Source of the DNA: an uncultured Lachnospiraceae bacterium | Lineage (GTDB): Bacteria; Bacillota; Clostridia; Lachnospirales; Lachnospiraceae | DNA: 64,000 bases | Reading direction: 5' to 3' | Assembly: GCA_910578885.1 (NCBI GenBank) | Contig: CAJTSH010000001.1 | Span: 1-64,000 of the forward strand | In this document: positions 1 to 10,135 of the stretch, piece after piece | Numbering within the stretch: the stretch's first letter is position 1 | How the letters are laid out: the number at the start of each line of letters is the position of its first letter | Notes under the pieces: generated by a model | What the model was told of the DNA's origin: nothing | The model's input: the letters and a program-made list of their open reading frames with translations, nothing else | Database searches by the model: none | Program-made: the position numbers and the translations under genes

Positions 1-29
1 GGTTCAAGGTTTTGTAGTATCAAGCATTT

Positions 30-320
30 CTATATGTTCATGAATAATTCAGGTTTATGTATTCCCACTATCATCCTACAAATATCATACTCCGGTGCTT
101 CTCCTATTCCAGTAATCATTCTCACATCCGACCAAAGAAAATCATAGTATTTTATAAAATTATTCAAACCTAATGCTTCCAGAACCTGATTTTTTATATC
201 TATTAAAAAATGTCCTCTTATCTTCCCCGCAAACACACTCTCCAAGGCAGTATTATTTTGTTCCGCAATAGCCTTCAAGTTGGGCATCAAAGGAAACGCA
301 AAAAAACCTTGCTCTTTCAA
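30..320 (-). CDS. hypothetical protein, 96 residues
   Basis: I do not recognise this family. The frame is open for 96 codons and starts with TTG, supported by AGAAGG seven bases upstream; no ATG start is better placed. The product is soluble-looking, with no signal peptide or membrane segment. It has hydrophobic and charged residues mixed evenly, as in a small folded domain. It lies downstream of the terminator of the GH81 gene on the same strand, so it is probably a separate unit. The gene may be the tail of a neighbourhood that continues left of the window. Confidence 0.5.
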   Translation of the reverse strand: MKEQGFFAFPLMPNLKAIAEQNNTALESVFAGKIRGHFLIDIKNQVLEALGLNNFIKYYDFLWSDVRMITGIGEAPEYDICRMIVGIHKPELFMNI

Positions 321-439
321 AATGTCACCTTCTTTCTAAACATTCCCATTCCTACATTATACAAAATAGTACTCTAAAAAGCATTCATTATTTCAATCCC
401 GGCATCCTCCCTAAAACTTTTTGCCCAAAAATACTGAAA

Positions 440-468
440 AACGAGGCTATCATTCCGATAGCCCCGTT
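440..468 (-). terminator. rho-independent terminator after the GH81 gene
   Basis: A 12-bp stem (440-451 with 457-468, one mismatch) and 5-base loop lies 18 bases past the stop of the glucanase gene. It is followed on the minus strand by TTTTT. Confidence 0.8.
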
Positions 469-485
469 GCCTCATAACTTTTCTT

Positions 486-3400
486 TTACTTTCCGTAAAC
501 CGCAAACTCCCAAACGGAATATCCGTAAGGCAATGCACGCTCCACGCCCTGTAACTTCACATATCTCGCATTGCATGCCGGGAAGGTAACTGTTTCCTCC
601 CCGCCTGCGCCATTGCTTGTTTCATATGCCAATGTCCATTTCTCTCCGTCTTCCGACACCAGAATCTGATATGCTTTTCCATATGCCGCCTCCCAGTTGA
701 TAACAACCTTGTCAATCTGATAGCTCTTACTCAGATCAACCATCATCCACGCATCATCTGCGTAGTCAGACGCCCAACGGGTTCCTGCATCGCCATCAAT
801 TGCATACCGCACATCCATCGCATCTGCTTCCGAGCCGGATGCCGTTGCCGTCTTGCCTGCGGCAAGCTCGCCATAGATTCTTTCTTCTTCCTCTGAGATG
901 TTTATTCCGTATATTTCCATTTCCCAGAGAGAATAACCATACGGCATTGCGCGTTTGATGCCTTGCAGCTTCACATATCTCGCTTTACATACCGGGAAAG
1001 TAATCGTTTCTTTTCCGCCTGCACCATTTTCCGTAGTATAAACCTTATCCCAGTTTTTACCATCCGCAGAAACTAAAATATCATATGCTTCGGCAAAGGC
1101 ATCTTCCCATTTCAGGACAACCTTTCCAATCTCGTAATCCTTGCCTAAATCCACACTCATCCATGCATCATCCGCAAAATCAGAAGACCAACGGGTTCCC
1201 TCATCGCCATCCACTGCGTATTTCGCATTCATTGCATCGGCTTCGCTTCCTGACTGAGCTGTTTCCTTGCCCTTTGCCAGATTGATATCGGAAAATTCCC
1301 CGTCATCCGGATTTGGATTCTCACCGCTTCCGTCAATCACATAAACCGCTTCCGCAACATCGGATGCAATCATGCCCTTCTTATAAGCGATTGCCTTAAT
1401 TGTCGTAGTCTCTGCAATTTTTACAGTCGGCACATAGAGCTTAGAACTTTCATCCGGTGTAGAACCGTCCGTTGTATAGCGGATTTCCACTCCGGCCGTA
1501 TTACTCTTTATCGTAAGCTGCTGCTCTCCCGTATAGTTTCCTGCCGGAAGGCTAAACTCCGGTTTCTCTGCCTTTGCAGCCTCATATACGCCGATTTCCC
1601 AGAGCGAATATCCATATGGCAGCGCACGCTTGCTTCCTACAAATTTCACATAGCGGCAGGATACTGCGTCAATCACAAGCTCCTCATTTCCACCCTTTGC
1701 GTTTTTCGTTTCGTATACCGCGCTCCACTGTTCTTTATCCTCAGATACCTGTAACTGATATGCCTCCGCATAAGAAGCCTCCCAGTCCAGTGTTACTTTG
1801 TTAATTGTGTAAGTCTCTCCCAAATCCAAGATAAACCATTCATCATCCGAGAATCCGGAAGCCCATCTTGTCGCAGCATCGCCGTCTACCATCTTGCTTC
1901 CGTCCACGCCCTCATTTTCGTTAGACGAGGTTTCTACCGTTTTGCCGGATGCAAGGTTCTCGGAACCCGAAATCTCAGCGCCGCTTATTTCAATTGTACT
2001 GGATGCCATCGGAGAATCAATACATCCCTCTTTTACTGCAATCGCCTTCACTGTAGCCGTACTGGAAACCGCAAATACTCCGTCATATACCTTGGAAGAT
2101 CTTGTCGGCATGGATCCGTCTGTGGTGTAATAAATCACCGCATCCTGCATATCCGTCTCAATCTCTACATACTGCGTATCCTCATATTTTCCGGAAGATA
2201 CGGAAATCACCGGTGTAGAAGCCTGCGTAATCGTAAAGCTTCTGTCGGTATATACTTCAAAATCTACCAACGCCTTCGCGCCGACCGTTGCCGTCCCTAC
2301 AACGCCGTCATTTGTCCGGAAGCTGACTACCTTTGCCTCGTTGGTCGGATTCCAGACATTTGCCGTATATTGATTTGTATTCGGGTTGTAGTATACACTT
2401 GCCGCTACATCTCCGGTTGCCCAGATTTTGTCAGTCTTATATCCCAGCTTCATCATGCTGTTGATGAACCAATAAGTATTTGCCGTATCGGTCTTTTGTA
2501 CATTTGCCGCATACTCATTGAATTTCTCCAATGCAAGCGAAGGATTTGTCTGTGATAAGAATGGCCATGTAATATGCTGCCATCCCGTATCCGCCTGCGG
2601 ATAGGTGTCTAACATGGACTGAATTTCAGCCTCTGATTTTCCTTCTTTTTGTGCCGCAAGTACTGCTTTATTCATCGCAATTTCCGTATCCTTTAACAGA
2701 CCGCTGTAAATGTCTGCACATCTCTGCTGATCCATTCCATAGTATGTTAAATACTCAGAAATCGGCAGCCACTGGATTCCGTATACATACAACGGCTGTC
2801 CTCCAAAGAATGTACCATAGAAGTTGATACCGCCGTACACCTGACCTACTACTTCATAAGGCCACTCTTCTACCCAGTTGTCTAAATCATAGTCGAACCA
2901 ATACTGTTTGACAGTATCCATCTCATTCGTAAAACCAAAAATACCTGCATCGCGATAGGTATCCTCTCCGGTCAATACGCCCCAGAGATACAAAGTCACC
3001 CAGCTAAATAACGATTCACTCGCAGATTCCTGATTATTTCCGGAATCATTGTCTGCATATCCGCCTGCCCAGGAATGGCCTTCGTATAAATCATAACTTC
3101 TGAAACGGCAGTATTCGCTGTCCGAGTCGGATGGATTCGCATAATCACGAATCATCATTTCAATCATTTCTTTATAGTCATGATAGAATTCATCATCATA
3201 AGTTGCCAATACTGTAGCGGCAAACATGAAATACCCATAGGTAAAGTGGTGGTCACAGATTGCCGTATTTGCACCGAATTCACTTTGTAAATAATATAAA
3301 GTTCCCCACTGTTTATCATAAATGAAGTAGCTGACGTCATCCGCTCCGTCATAGTGGAACCAGTTGGTTAAAATCGTTTTGATTCTGGCTAAGAAAGTAT

Positions 3401-5615
3401 CCCGCAGCTCAGTTTCCCCAAGCTGATCCGCCATCAAAACGCCCATTCCGAGCGGATGCAAATTCTTACCTTCCCAGTATGCGTCGCCTGCCGGCCTTAA
3501 ATCCTTCGTCGCATCCTCTAACTGACACAGATAAGCCACCAATTTCTCACTGTTAAATTCTTCATTGTCCGGCATTGCGAATGTCGGAAGCAATCCCTCA
3601 AAAATCTCTGATGTTGTGAACCGGTTCTTAATAACTGCTTTTAAATCACCTCTGACAGATGTATACGTGCTAATGCTTCCCTCATCATCCGCAGATTTTT
3701 TCCACTGATGCGGCAGCATACACTGTATGGTCTCTGCAGAAAATCCGTTTCTTTTTACCGAAGTTGTCACCTGATAATCCGCACTCATATTAGCGGTGTC
3801 CTCATCATACCGGTAGGTTACGCTTGTATCCTCTACAAAAGCGTATCCATGCTGATAAAATGTATGTAATTCACTCTTCTTTGTCATGGAACCAATTGAC
3901 ATATATCCGTCTGCAGCCGGGAAGGTCACCTTGATATAACTTCCCGTCTTCTTGAATGTGGTTCCCTCTGGAACAGAAATACAATAATAATTTGCAGAAG
4001 TCTCTGTCTTATCTCTATTATCCGTATCGACTACTTCAATTCCGATATGATCGGTAACAAGCGACGCTGTATTCTCAAGTAATGTATTTCCATTATCATC
4101 AAAGATACTCTTTATGGAATCTCCAGACAAAAATGCGGACATTCTGTCTCCAAACTCTGCAAATACATACGGGGAACCTTTCACAAAGGTTGTTGTCATA
4201 GCCGTTCCGTTTTTATCGCACAGCTCGATATCCACCGCATAATCGCTATAACCGGACACCTGATCATAAGCCGTTGCAGGATCCAGATTCTCCGGCATCA
4301 CACACAAATCCGGAACTGTTTCCGACTGAACGGAAATATTCACATCCGTTTCGCCCATTTCCGGAAGCCATCCTTCGGTCGCTGTCAAGAGGGAGAGCCC
4401 TTTCGCAGAATATTTTGCCTTTAACGGTAGAACACTCATCAGATTTCCGAATTTATTGATAATTGCCGACTGCCACCAGTCGTTAGAATCAATCGGAGCC
4501 TTTAAACCTTCCTTCAGATACGTCGGCAGCTTTGCCTTTTCCAGATACATCGCATTTGTCACATAAGAGCCTTTTCCGCTCTTGGCATTTACCACCTGCA
4601 TTTCAGGCAAATCCTGAATGGGATGCGTAACCAATGGATCTCCGTTCTTGTAAGGATATATTTCCAGCTCACAAATAGAAAAACCGCTTCCGTTTTCTAC
4701 CCTGGTATATCCAAACACCCGCACATATCTCGCATTTACGTGCATCTGCACATTAGCTTTCTCATGGGCATGTCCCTTTAACTGTCTGTATGCAGTCGTC
4801 CAGTTATTTCCGTCCTCAGAAACCTGAATATCATAAATCTTACCTGCATCCGATGACCAGTCAATGACCACTCTTCCGATGGTATAGCTCTTGCCCAAAT
4901 CCACGCAAAGCCACTGATCGTCTGCTTCGCCGGAGGTCCAATAGGTATTGCCCTTACCGTCCACAGCGTTTTTCGCTAATACATTTGTCTGATCAATGAC
5001 GCCGTTGTCATCATACATCCACCAGACGTCTCTTAAGGATGAAGCTGTTGCCGTTTTACCCTTTGCCAGATTCTCGCCGTAATCTACCGGTCTTTCGGTC
5101 AGACCGTTTCTTCCAAGCACCTGAAATTCATATAAAGAATATCCGTAAGCAGGCAGTGCTTTTTTATCCATCCATATTCTTACAAATCTCGCATTTCCGG
5201 AAATCTTCAGCTCCTCGGTTCCGCCCTTGCAGTCGGATGTACGGTATTTTGTATCCCAATTCTCTTCATCATCCGAAAACTGAAGCTGATAGCTCGTTGC
5301 ATACGCCCCTTCCCACATAAGACGTACGCTTGTAATCTCCGTCACCTTTCCCAGATCCACATAGAGCCATTCCTCGTCATTCGACCATCCGCTTTCCCAT
5401 CTCGTGCTCTCGTCGCCATCCGCTGCCAGATTGGAATCACTGTTTGAACGAGTGGAACTTGCATATATCATGCGTCCCTGTGAAACCACATACGGATCGT
5501 TGTCTGCCGCTTTTGCCGTAACCCCCGTTACCGGCAATGCCCCAATTGTCATTGCAGCGGCAAGTAAAAATGATACTCCGCGCTTTCCCCATGCAAAAAC
5601 CCCTTTTTTGCACAT
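486..5615 (-). CDS. secreted multidomain GH81 endo-beta-1,3-glucanase with discoidin domains
   Basis: A 1709-residue exported enzyme predicted to cleave beta-1,3-glucan (laminarin, curdlan, fungal or yeast wall glucan). Order seen: signal peptide ending near residue 37 (AKA/AD); two F5/8 type C (discoidin, CBM32-like) domains about 45-168 and 182-322; a GH81 core about 365-1130; a chitobiase-type C-terminal domain (YYTTDGSMPT) about 1170-1240; a third discoidin domain; a second chitobiase-type domain; and two more discoidin domains to the end. The GH81 signature is the DHHFTYGY segment near 788, with the candidate acid Asp, and NQESASE near 861-867, with the candidate base Glu. There is no LPXTG or SLH anchor, so it is probably released or held by glycan binding. 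AGGAGG precedes the ATG. A GH16 glucanase at the far end of the window could act on the same polymer. Confidence 0.92.
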   Translation of the reverse strand: MCKKGVFAWGKRGVSFLLAAAMTIGALPVTGVTAKAADNDPYVVSQGRMIYASSTRSNSDSNLAADGDESTRWESGWSNDEEWLYVDLGKVTEITSVRLMWEGAYATSYQLQFSDDEENWDTKYRTSDCKGGTEELKISGNARFVRIWMDKKALPAYGYSLYEFQVLGRNGLTERPVDYGENLAKGKTATASSLRDVWWMYDDNGVIDQTNVLAKNAVDGKGNTYWTSGEADDQWLCVDLGKSYTIGRVVIDWSSDAGKIYDIQVSEDGNNWTTAYRQLKGHAHEKANVQMHVNARYVRVFGYTRVENGSGFSICELEIYPYKNGDPLVTHPIQDLPEMQVVNAKSGKGSYVTNAMYLEKAKLPTYLKEGLKAPIDSNDWWQSAIINKFGNLMSVLPLKAKYSAKGLSLLTATEGWLPEMGETDVNISVQSETVPDLCVMPENLDPATAYDQVSGYSDYAVDIELCDKNGTAMTTTFVKGSPYVFAEFGDRMSAFLSGDSIKSIFDDNGNTLLENTASLVTDHIGIEVVDTDNRDKTETSANYYCISVPEGTTFKKTGSYIKVTFPAADGYMSIGSMTKKSELHTFYQHGYAFVEDTSVTYRYDEDTANMSADYQVTTSVKRNGFSAETIQCMLPHQWKKSADDEGSISTYTSVRGDLKAVIKNRFTTSEIFEGLLPTFAMPDNEEFNSEKLVAYLCQLEDATKDLRPAGDAYWEGKNLHPLGMGVLMADQLGETELRDTFLARIKTILTNWFHYDGADDVSYFIYDKQWGTLYYLQSEFGANTAICDHHFTYGYFMFAATVLATYDDEFYHDYKEMIEMMIRDYANPSDSDSEYCRFRSYDLYEGHSWAGGYADNDSGNNQESASESLFSWVTLYLWGVLTGEDTYRDAGIFGFTNEMDTVKQYWFDYDLDNWVEEWPYEVVGQVYGGINFYGTFFGGQPLYVYGIQWLPISEYLTYYGMDQQRCADIYSGLLKDTEIAMNKAVLAAQKEGKSEAEIQSMLDTYPQADTGWQHITWPFLSQTNPSLALEKFNEYAANVQKTDTANTYWFINSMMKLGYKTDKIWATGDVAASVYYNPNTNQYTANVWNPTNEAKVVSFRTNDGVVGTATVGAKALVDFEVYTDRSFTITQASTPVISVSSGKYEDTQYVEIETDMQDAVIYYTTDGSMPTRSSKVYDGVFAVSSTATVKAIAVKEGCIDSPMASSTIEISGAEISGSENLASGKTVETSSNENEGVDGSKMVDGDAATRWASGFSDDEWFILDLGETYTINKVTLDWEASYAEAYQLQVSEDKEQWSAVYETKNAKGGNEELVIDAVSCRYVKFVGSKRALPYGYSLWEIGVYEAAKAEKPEFSLPAGNYTGEQQLTIKSNTAGVEIRYTTDGSTPDESSKLYVPTVKIAETTTIKAIAYKKGMIASDVAEAVYVIDGSGENPNPDDGEFSDINLAKGKETAQSGSEADAMNAKYAVDGDEGTRWSSDFADDAWMSVDLGKDYEIGKVVLKWEDAFAEAYDILVSADGKNWDKVYTTENGAGGKETITFPVCKARYVKLQGIKRAMPYGYSLWEMEIYGINISEEEERIYGELAAGKTATASGSEADAMDVRYAIDGDAGTRWASDYADDAWMMVDLSKSYQIDKVVINWEAAYGKAYQILVSEDGEKWTLAYETSNGAGGEETVTFPACNARYVKLQGVERALPYGYSVWEFAVYGK

Positions 5616-5798
5616 AAAATAATACCTCCTAATAGATTGAATTTTTAATAACCAACGCTTATTTTAAATTCACTTTTTCCATTTATTAAGAGCGCTATTT
5701 TTAAAACGGTGTCATTTTTTTACAAAAAATGGTAGTGGTTTTTTATTTTGGTACGTTTTTTTTATTTCTGCGGGGTATTTAACTTCCGCTTCCAGATA

Positions 5799-7205
5799 TT
5801 ATTTTCTTCCATCCCAGCAGTATGTGCAGAGTTTGCACTTATCCAGCCCTGTCGCCTCTAACATATCGTCCAACCGGTTGAATCTTAAGGATGTAAAATT
5901 CAGCTCTTTCCGAATCTCCTCTACCATCTGCTCATATTTCTCTGACTCAGGATCTGCATATTCTTCTAAAATCTCATCCGTCACATTTCCGTTTTCCAGA
6001 CGGGCGATCACGCGGCGGGTAATCAAGTCCATTTCGGAAGAAGAACGTGAAAAATTCAAATACTTACAGCCATATAAAAGCGGCGGACACGCCGGACGGA
6101 TATGCACTTCTTTTGCTCCGCTCTGATACAAAAATTCCGTTGTCTCACGAAGCTGGGTTCCTCTCACAATGGAATCGTCAATTAACAACAGGCTCTTATC
6201 CTTAATCAGCTCATCTACAGCTAAAAGCTTCATTTTGGCAATCAGGTTCCGCTTACTTTGTATAACCGGCATAAAGGAACGCGGCCATGTCGGCGTATAC
6301 TTGATGAATGGCCTGGAAAACGGAATTCCAGATTCATTGGCATAACCTACCGCATGCGCCGTTCCCGAATCCGGCACTCCTGCGACGATATCGGGGGTTA
6401 CATTATCTCTCTGCGCCATCTTTGCACCGCAATTATACCGCATCTGCTCTACGCTTAACCCCTCATAGGAGCTTGCAGGATAACCGTAATACACCCAGAG
6501 AAAGGTACAGATTTTCATTTCTTCGTTTGGATTTACCAGAGAAACACAATTTCTGTCGGTCAGGACAACGATCTCTCCCGGTCCTAACTCTTTATAGTCG
6601 GAATAACCCAGATTTTTATATGCGAAATTCTCAAAGGATGCACAGAACGCATCTTTCTTTTTCCCTATTACGACCGGCGTTCTGCCGTATTTGTCTCTCG
6701 CTGCATACAAGCCCGCCTGATTTATTAACAATAATGACAGGGAACCGTCAATGCTGTCCAAGACGTATTGGATTCCCTCAATCAAATTCTCTTTCTGGTT
6801 AATCAACGCCGCAACCAGCTCTGTCGCATTGATTTCCCCTCCGCTCATTTCCAGAAAATGAGCATGTCCGGTGTCGAACAGCCCTTGTATCAATTTATCC
6901 GTATTATTGATTTTCCCGACAGTCGTTATCGCATATGTTCCATGATGCGACCGGATAATCAATGGCTGCGGCTCATAATCAGAAATACACCCGATTCCGA
7001 TATTTCCATGCATTTCATGTATATCCTTGTCAAATTTCGTCCGAAATGGAGCATTCTCTATATTGTGTATCGACCTGTTAAATCCGTCCTCTCCATATAC
7101 CGCCATTCCTCCGCGTCTGGTTCCTAAATGGGAATGGTAATCCACTCCAAAAAATAAATCAAATACACAATCCTGTTGTGATACGACTCCAAAAAATCCA
7201 CCCAT
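5799..7205 (-). CDS. PurF-like amidophosphoribosyltransferase paralogue lacking the N-terminal Cys
   Basis: 468 residues, the usual PurF length, with an Ntn-type glutaminase half and a phosphoribosyltransferase half. The PRPP loop LLIDDSIVRGT (about 340-350), the GVPDSG segment and a C-terminal CKLCTYC cluster resembling the Fe-S ligands of Bacillus-type PurF are present. The protein begins MGGFFG where PurF has MCGIFG, so the nucleophilic Cys that becomes residue 1 is Gly. Ammonia release from glutamine by the normal mechanism is therefore not expected; it may use free ammonia or have another role. No other purine gene is adjacent. The ATG follows a GAGG ribosome site. It is a family resemblance, not proof of purine synthesis. 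Confidence 0.8.
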   Translation of the reverse strand: MGGFFGVVSQQDCVFDLFFGVDYHSHLGTRRGGMAVYGEDGFNRSIHNIENAPFRTKFDKDIHEMHGNIGIGCISDYEPQPLIIRSHHGTYAITTVGKINNTDKLIQGLFDTGHAHFLEMSGGEINATELVAALINQKENLIEGIQYVLDSIDGSLSLLLINQAGLYAARDKYGRTPVVIGKKKDAFCASFENFAYKNLGYSDYKELGPGEIVVLTDRNCVSLVNPNEEMKICTFLWVYYGYPASSYEGLSVEQMRYNCGAKMAQRDNVTPDIVAGVPDSGTAHAVGYANESGIPFSRPFIKYTPTWPRSFMPVIQSKRNLIAKMKLLAVDELIKDKSLLLIDDSIVRGTQLRETTEFLYQSGAKEVHIRPACPPLLYGCKYLNFSRSSSEMDLITRRVIARLENGNVTDEILEEYADPESEKYEQMVEEIRKELNFTSLRFNRLDDMLEATGLDKCKLCTYCWDGRK

Positions 7206-7307
7206 GCTCTCGTCCTCTTTTCTATGTTCGTATTACAGCTCAGTCTTAGCTTTCACCGTTACATGTTCGTCATCTTCCGGCACTGCATTTATCGCCTTCA
7301 TAAACTT

Positions 7308-7337
7308 ATTATACACATTTTTTTCAGCAAATCGCAA
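7308..7337 (-). promoter_or_regulatory. promoter candidate for the PurF-like gene
   Basis: Minus-strand TTGCGA, 18 bases, then TATAAT, about 100 bases before the ATG. The leader between them contains a 22-codon frame (7233-7301) with no clear ribosome site. The rest of 7206-7694 holds the divergent leader of the next gene and nothing else I recognise. Confidence 0.55.
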
Positions 7338-7620
7338 CCAAATCCGACAGTTCTTCCATATTTTCACAACCTGCACAATTAAGTCTGTTTTTCTACAAAA
7401 AATTCTGTTATAGTTCACATTCTGACAGTTCCATACTCTTTCGTTCTTCATCATATATTATTCTTATTTCCGGCATTCTATATACCTTGATAGTTTCTAT
7501 TCTTTTCTCCTTGCGAAATATTTCAAAAACCCATTTTCTCATTTTGCAAGAGCTAGTTTCCCAAAAGTTTATAATTTGTTCGATTTACAATCATATTTTT
7601 ATATGCTATCGTAAAGAAAG

Positions 7621-7649
7621 GTCATACAAAAATATTACTTTTGCATGAC
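7621..7649 (+). promoter_or_regulatory. hairpin in the leader of the Big_2 gene
   Basis: An 11-base inverted repeat (GTCATACAAAA with TTTTGCATGAC, one mismatch) sits about 45 bases before the likely ATG. It does not match a riboswitch class I know. Confidence 0.4.
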
Positions 7650-7694
7650 TGCCTGATTTGCCGTGGCATCCCCCAGCTGAAATGGAGGAAATCT

Positions 7695-8705
7695 ATGTCA
7701 CTAAAAAATAAATTCTCACAAACAGCATTAGCTGTTTTCTGCATGGTTTCCATGCTTTTTATTTTCAATTGTAATCTAACAACAGCACACGCCGCATCAG
7801 GATATGAATTTGTCATTCTCGGTTCCTATAATGCAACCATGAAGATTGGCGACGAATTCTATCTGCCGGCAGTCACCTCCAACGGAAAGAAACCCAGCTT
7901 TTCTTCCAGCAATTCTTCCGTTGCCTCCGTAAATACCTACGGAAAGATAACTGCCAAAAAAGCGGGAACGGCAAAAATTACCGCCAAAATCAAAAATGGC
8001 GAAGCAAGCTGTAAAATCACAGTTCGAAAAACCACCATAACACTAAACAAAAAAAGCCTTTCTCTGGAAAACGGTTATAGCGCAGTCCTTCAGGCAACGG
8101 TCTCGACCGGACATCCGGTTACTTGGAAATCCAGCAAAAAGAGCATTGCAACGGTAGACGAAAATGGGAAGGTTTTTGCAAAGAAACCGGGCACAACAAC
8201 GATTACTGCAACGGCAGACAAGACTACGGTCAACTGCAAGGTCACAGTCAGACAGCCCTCGGTCAAGTTAAGCAAAACATCCGTTTCTCTTTATCGTAAA
8301 GGAAAAGTGAAGCTTACCGTTACATCCACCTCGAAAAGCACGCCCAAGTGGAAAACCAACAAAAAAAGCGTTGCCATTGTGGATGCCTGCGGAAATGTAA
8401 CCGCAGTCAAAAATGGCAGCGCCATCATTACCGTCACAGTAGACGGCGTCAGTAAAATCTGCGAAATTCTCGTAAAGAAACCAACGATAAGTTTTGAAAA
8501 AGACACAGTAACCTTGGCTGTCGGAGAACGCTATAAGCTAAAAACAACCGTATCCTCCGGCAACAAACCGGCTTATTCCAGCTCAAATACAAGCGTTGCG
8601 ACAGTAGATGAGAATGGGGAAATTTATGGAAAAAAAGCAGGAAGAGCCTATATTTATGCCCGTGAAGACGGGACAAAGGAACGGGTAACGGTCATGGTAA
8701 AATAA
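7695..8705 (+). CDS. secreted protein with four Big_2 immunoglobulin-like repeats
   Basis: The start is ATG at 7695, preceded by GGAGG at seven bases; the frame is open further upstream, but that segment lacks a ribosome site. The product is about 336 residues: a signal peptide with a hydrophobic core ending near AHA, then four tandem Big_2 (bacterial Ig-like group 2) domains of about 75-80 residues. Each domain has the motif S-x-A-x-V-D-x-x-G-x-V/I, seen as SSVASVN, KSIATVDENG, KSVAIVDACG and TSVATVDENG. There is no anchor motif or catalytic domain. Such repeats usually present or space adhesin and enzyme domains on Gram-positive surfaces, and here they form the whole protein. The gene stands alone on the plus strand. 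Confidence 0.85.
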   Translation: MSLKNKFSQTALAVFCMVSMLFIFNCNLTTAHAASGYEFVILGSYNATMKIGDEFYLPAVTSNGKKPSFSSSNSSVASVNTYGKITAKKAGTAKITAKIKNGEASCKITVRKTTITLNKKSLSLENGYSAVLQATVSTGHPVTWKSSKKSIATVDENGKVFAKKPGTTTITATADKTTVNCKVTVRQPSVKLSKTSVSLYRKGKVKLTVTSTSKSTPKWKTNKKSVAIVDACGNVTAVKNGSAIITVTVDGVSKICEILVKKPTISFEKDTVTLAVGERYKLKTTVSSGNKPAYSSSNTSVATVDENGEIYGKKAGRAYIYAREDGTKERVTVMVK

Positions 8706-8899
8706 GATTTGGTGTTTTGGCACATCAGTATTAAAATTGTTCTAAGTATATGATTCATGGGTGGATATGCGGCAGATCAGGATTTCCTATTTTCATATTT
8801 GAATTTGAAATATACCTACTATTTTAGATAAGACATATCCTCAATCATTTCATAATATTTTTTCGGGGCTTGCTACTTTACCAATAATCGAATTCCTTT

Positions 8900-8949
8900 T
8901 CGATCGTTTTCAAAAAAAGATCGACATACACACACTTTCATGTTATAAT
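8900..8949 (+). promoter_or_regulatory. promoter and possible operator of the radical SAM gene
   Basis: TCGACA (8921-8926), 17 bases, TATAAT (8944-8949). An inverted repeat TCGATC/GATCGA (8900-8905 and 8919-8924) overlaps the -35 box and could be an operator. The rest of 8706-8899 shows no gene. Confidence 0.55.
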
Positions 8950-8993
8950 ATGCAAGAAGAAAAGATCCCTAAGGATCATTTTAGGAGGCTATT

Positions 8994-10097
8994 ATGAAGA
9001 TAGGTATTATAGATGCTGATGTCCTCGATAATGGAACTCGCCATCCCAACCTTGCATGTTTAAAAATGAGTGGATACTATAAAGATCACGGACATGAGGT
9101 AAAACTGATTACTAATTACAATGATATAGATAATTATAATGAAGTATACATGAGCAAAGTATTTGACTTTACTCATGTTCCTATAGATCCATTTGATACA
9201 AAACGTTATCCTCATCTGCATATCGGTGGCACCGGATTCTTTTGGAAAACCGCACCAAATTTACCAGATGAAATAGAACATCACATGCCCGATTATCACT
9301 TATATGATGAATATATTGGTGCAGAAATAGCTCGTGGTATCAAACCTAATAAATTTTCCGATTATATTGACTATTCAATAGGTTTTACAACCAGAGGCTG
9401 TTTTCGTAAATGTTCATTTTGTGTAAACGAAAAGTATGATCATGTATTTAGGCACTCTCCAGTCGAAGAATTCCTCGACAAGTCACGAAAATACATTTAT
9501 TTATGGGATGATAACATTCTCGGATATTCCAAATGGCATGATGTGTTTGACGAACTAAATGCCACAGGCAAAGCGTTCCAATTTCGTCAGGGGATGGACA
9601 TGCGACTAATGACAGACGAAAAAGCACGTATCATATCCGAATCGAAATATCATGGGGATTTTATTTTTGCCTTTGACCATATTGAAGAACGCGAGATTAT
9701 AGAGAACAAACTTGCTATATGGCAAAAATATTCTTCAAAAGTTGCGAAATTATATGTACTTTGCGGATATGACTCTCAAGACGAAGTTGACATTGCAAAT
9801 ACTTTTGAAAGAATTAAAATCCTGATGCGTTATCATTGTTTACCTTATATCATGAGACATGCTAACTATCAAAACTCAAAATATCGTGGACTTTACGTTA
9901 CAATCGCCAGATGGTGCAATCAGCCAAACTTCTTGAAGAAAAAATCTTTTAGAGAATACTGCGAAGCAAATCAGGCGTACAAAAAAAAGCAAGACACGCT
10001 CTGCAGTTCTCTGGTTTCAATGATTGAATTCGAAAAAGAACATCCAGATATCGCAGCTCGCTATTACGATATGAAATGGGACCGTTTCGGCGAATAA
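8994..10097 (+). CDS. radical SAM protein, function unknown
   Basis: 367 residues with the CxxxCxxC cluster motif at Cys136, Cys140 and Cys143, which binds the 4Fe-4S centre of radical SAM enzymes. The N-terminal about 120 residues (KIGIIDADVLD...) resemble the cobalamin-binding-like fold often placed before such cores but lack a clear DxHxxG motif. A start with AGGAGG five bases ahead is convincing. Substrate is unknown. The region is visibly richer in A+T than the housekeeping genes to the right, and the gene converges on a nuclease pair. It could be an island passenger or a modifying enzyme working with them; nothing in the sequence decides this. Confidence 0.75.
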   Translation: MKIGIIDADVLDNGTRHPNLACLKMSGYYKDHGHEVKLITNYNDIDNYNEVYMSKVFDFTHVPIDPFDTKRYPHLHIGGTGFFWKTAPNLPDEIEHHMPDYHLYDEYIGAEIARGIKPNKFSDYIDYSIGFTTRGCFRKCSFCVNEKYDHVFRHSPVEEFLDKSRKYIYLWDDNILGYSKWHDVFDELNATGKAFQFRQGMDMRLMTDEKARIISESKYHGDFIFAFDHIEEREIIENKLAIWQKYSSKVAKLYVLCGYDSQDEVDIANTFERIKILMRYHCLPYIMRHANYQNSKYRGLYVTIARWCNQPNFLKKKSFREYCEANQAYKKKQDTLCSSLVSMIEFEKEHPDIAARYYDMKWDRFGE

Positions 10098-10135
10098 ACT
10101 AAAATAAGGAGGTGACCCCTCCTTATTTTAGTTTA
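10095..10135. terminator. bidirectional terminator shared by two convergent genes
   Basis: A perfect 18-bp stem with a 5-base loop (10095-10112 with 10118-10135). It contains the stop codons of both the radical SAM gene (10095-10097) and the HKD nuclease gene (10123-10125), so the last codons of the latter lie in the stem. Confidence 0.8.

Noticed and set aside
7233..7454. A 73-codon minus-strand frame before the PurF-like gene
   Set aside because: The promoter candidate lies inside it, it has no ribosome site and its composition is not protein-like.
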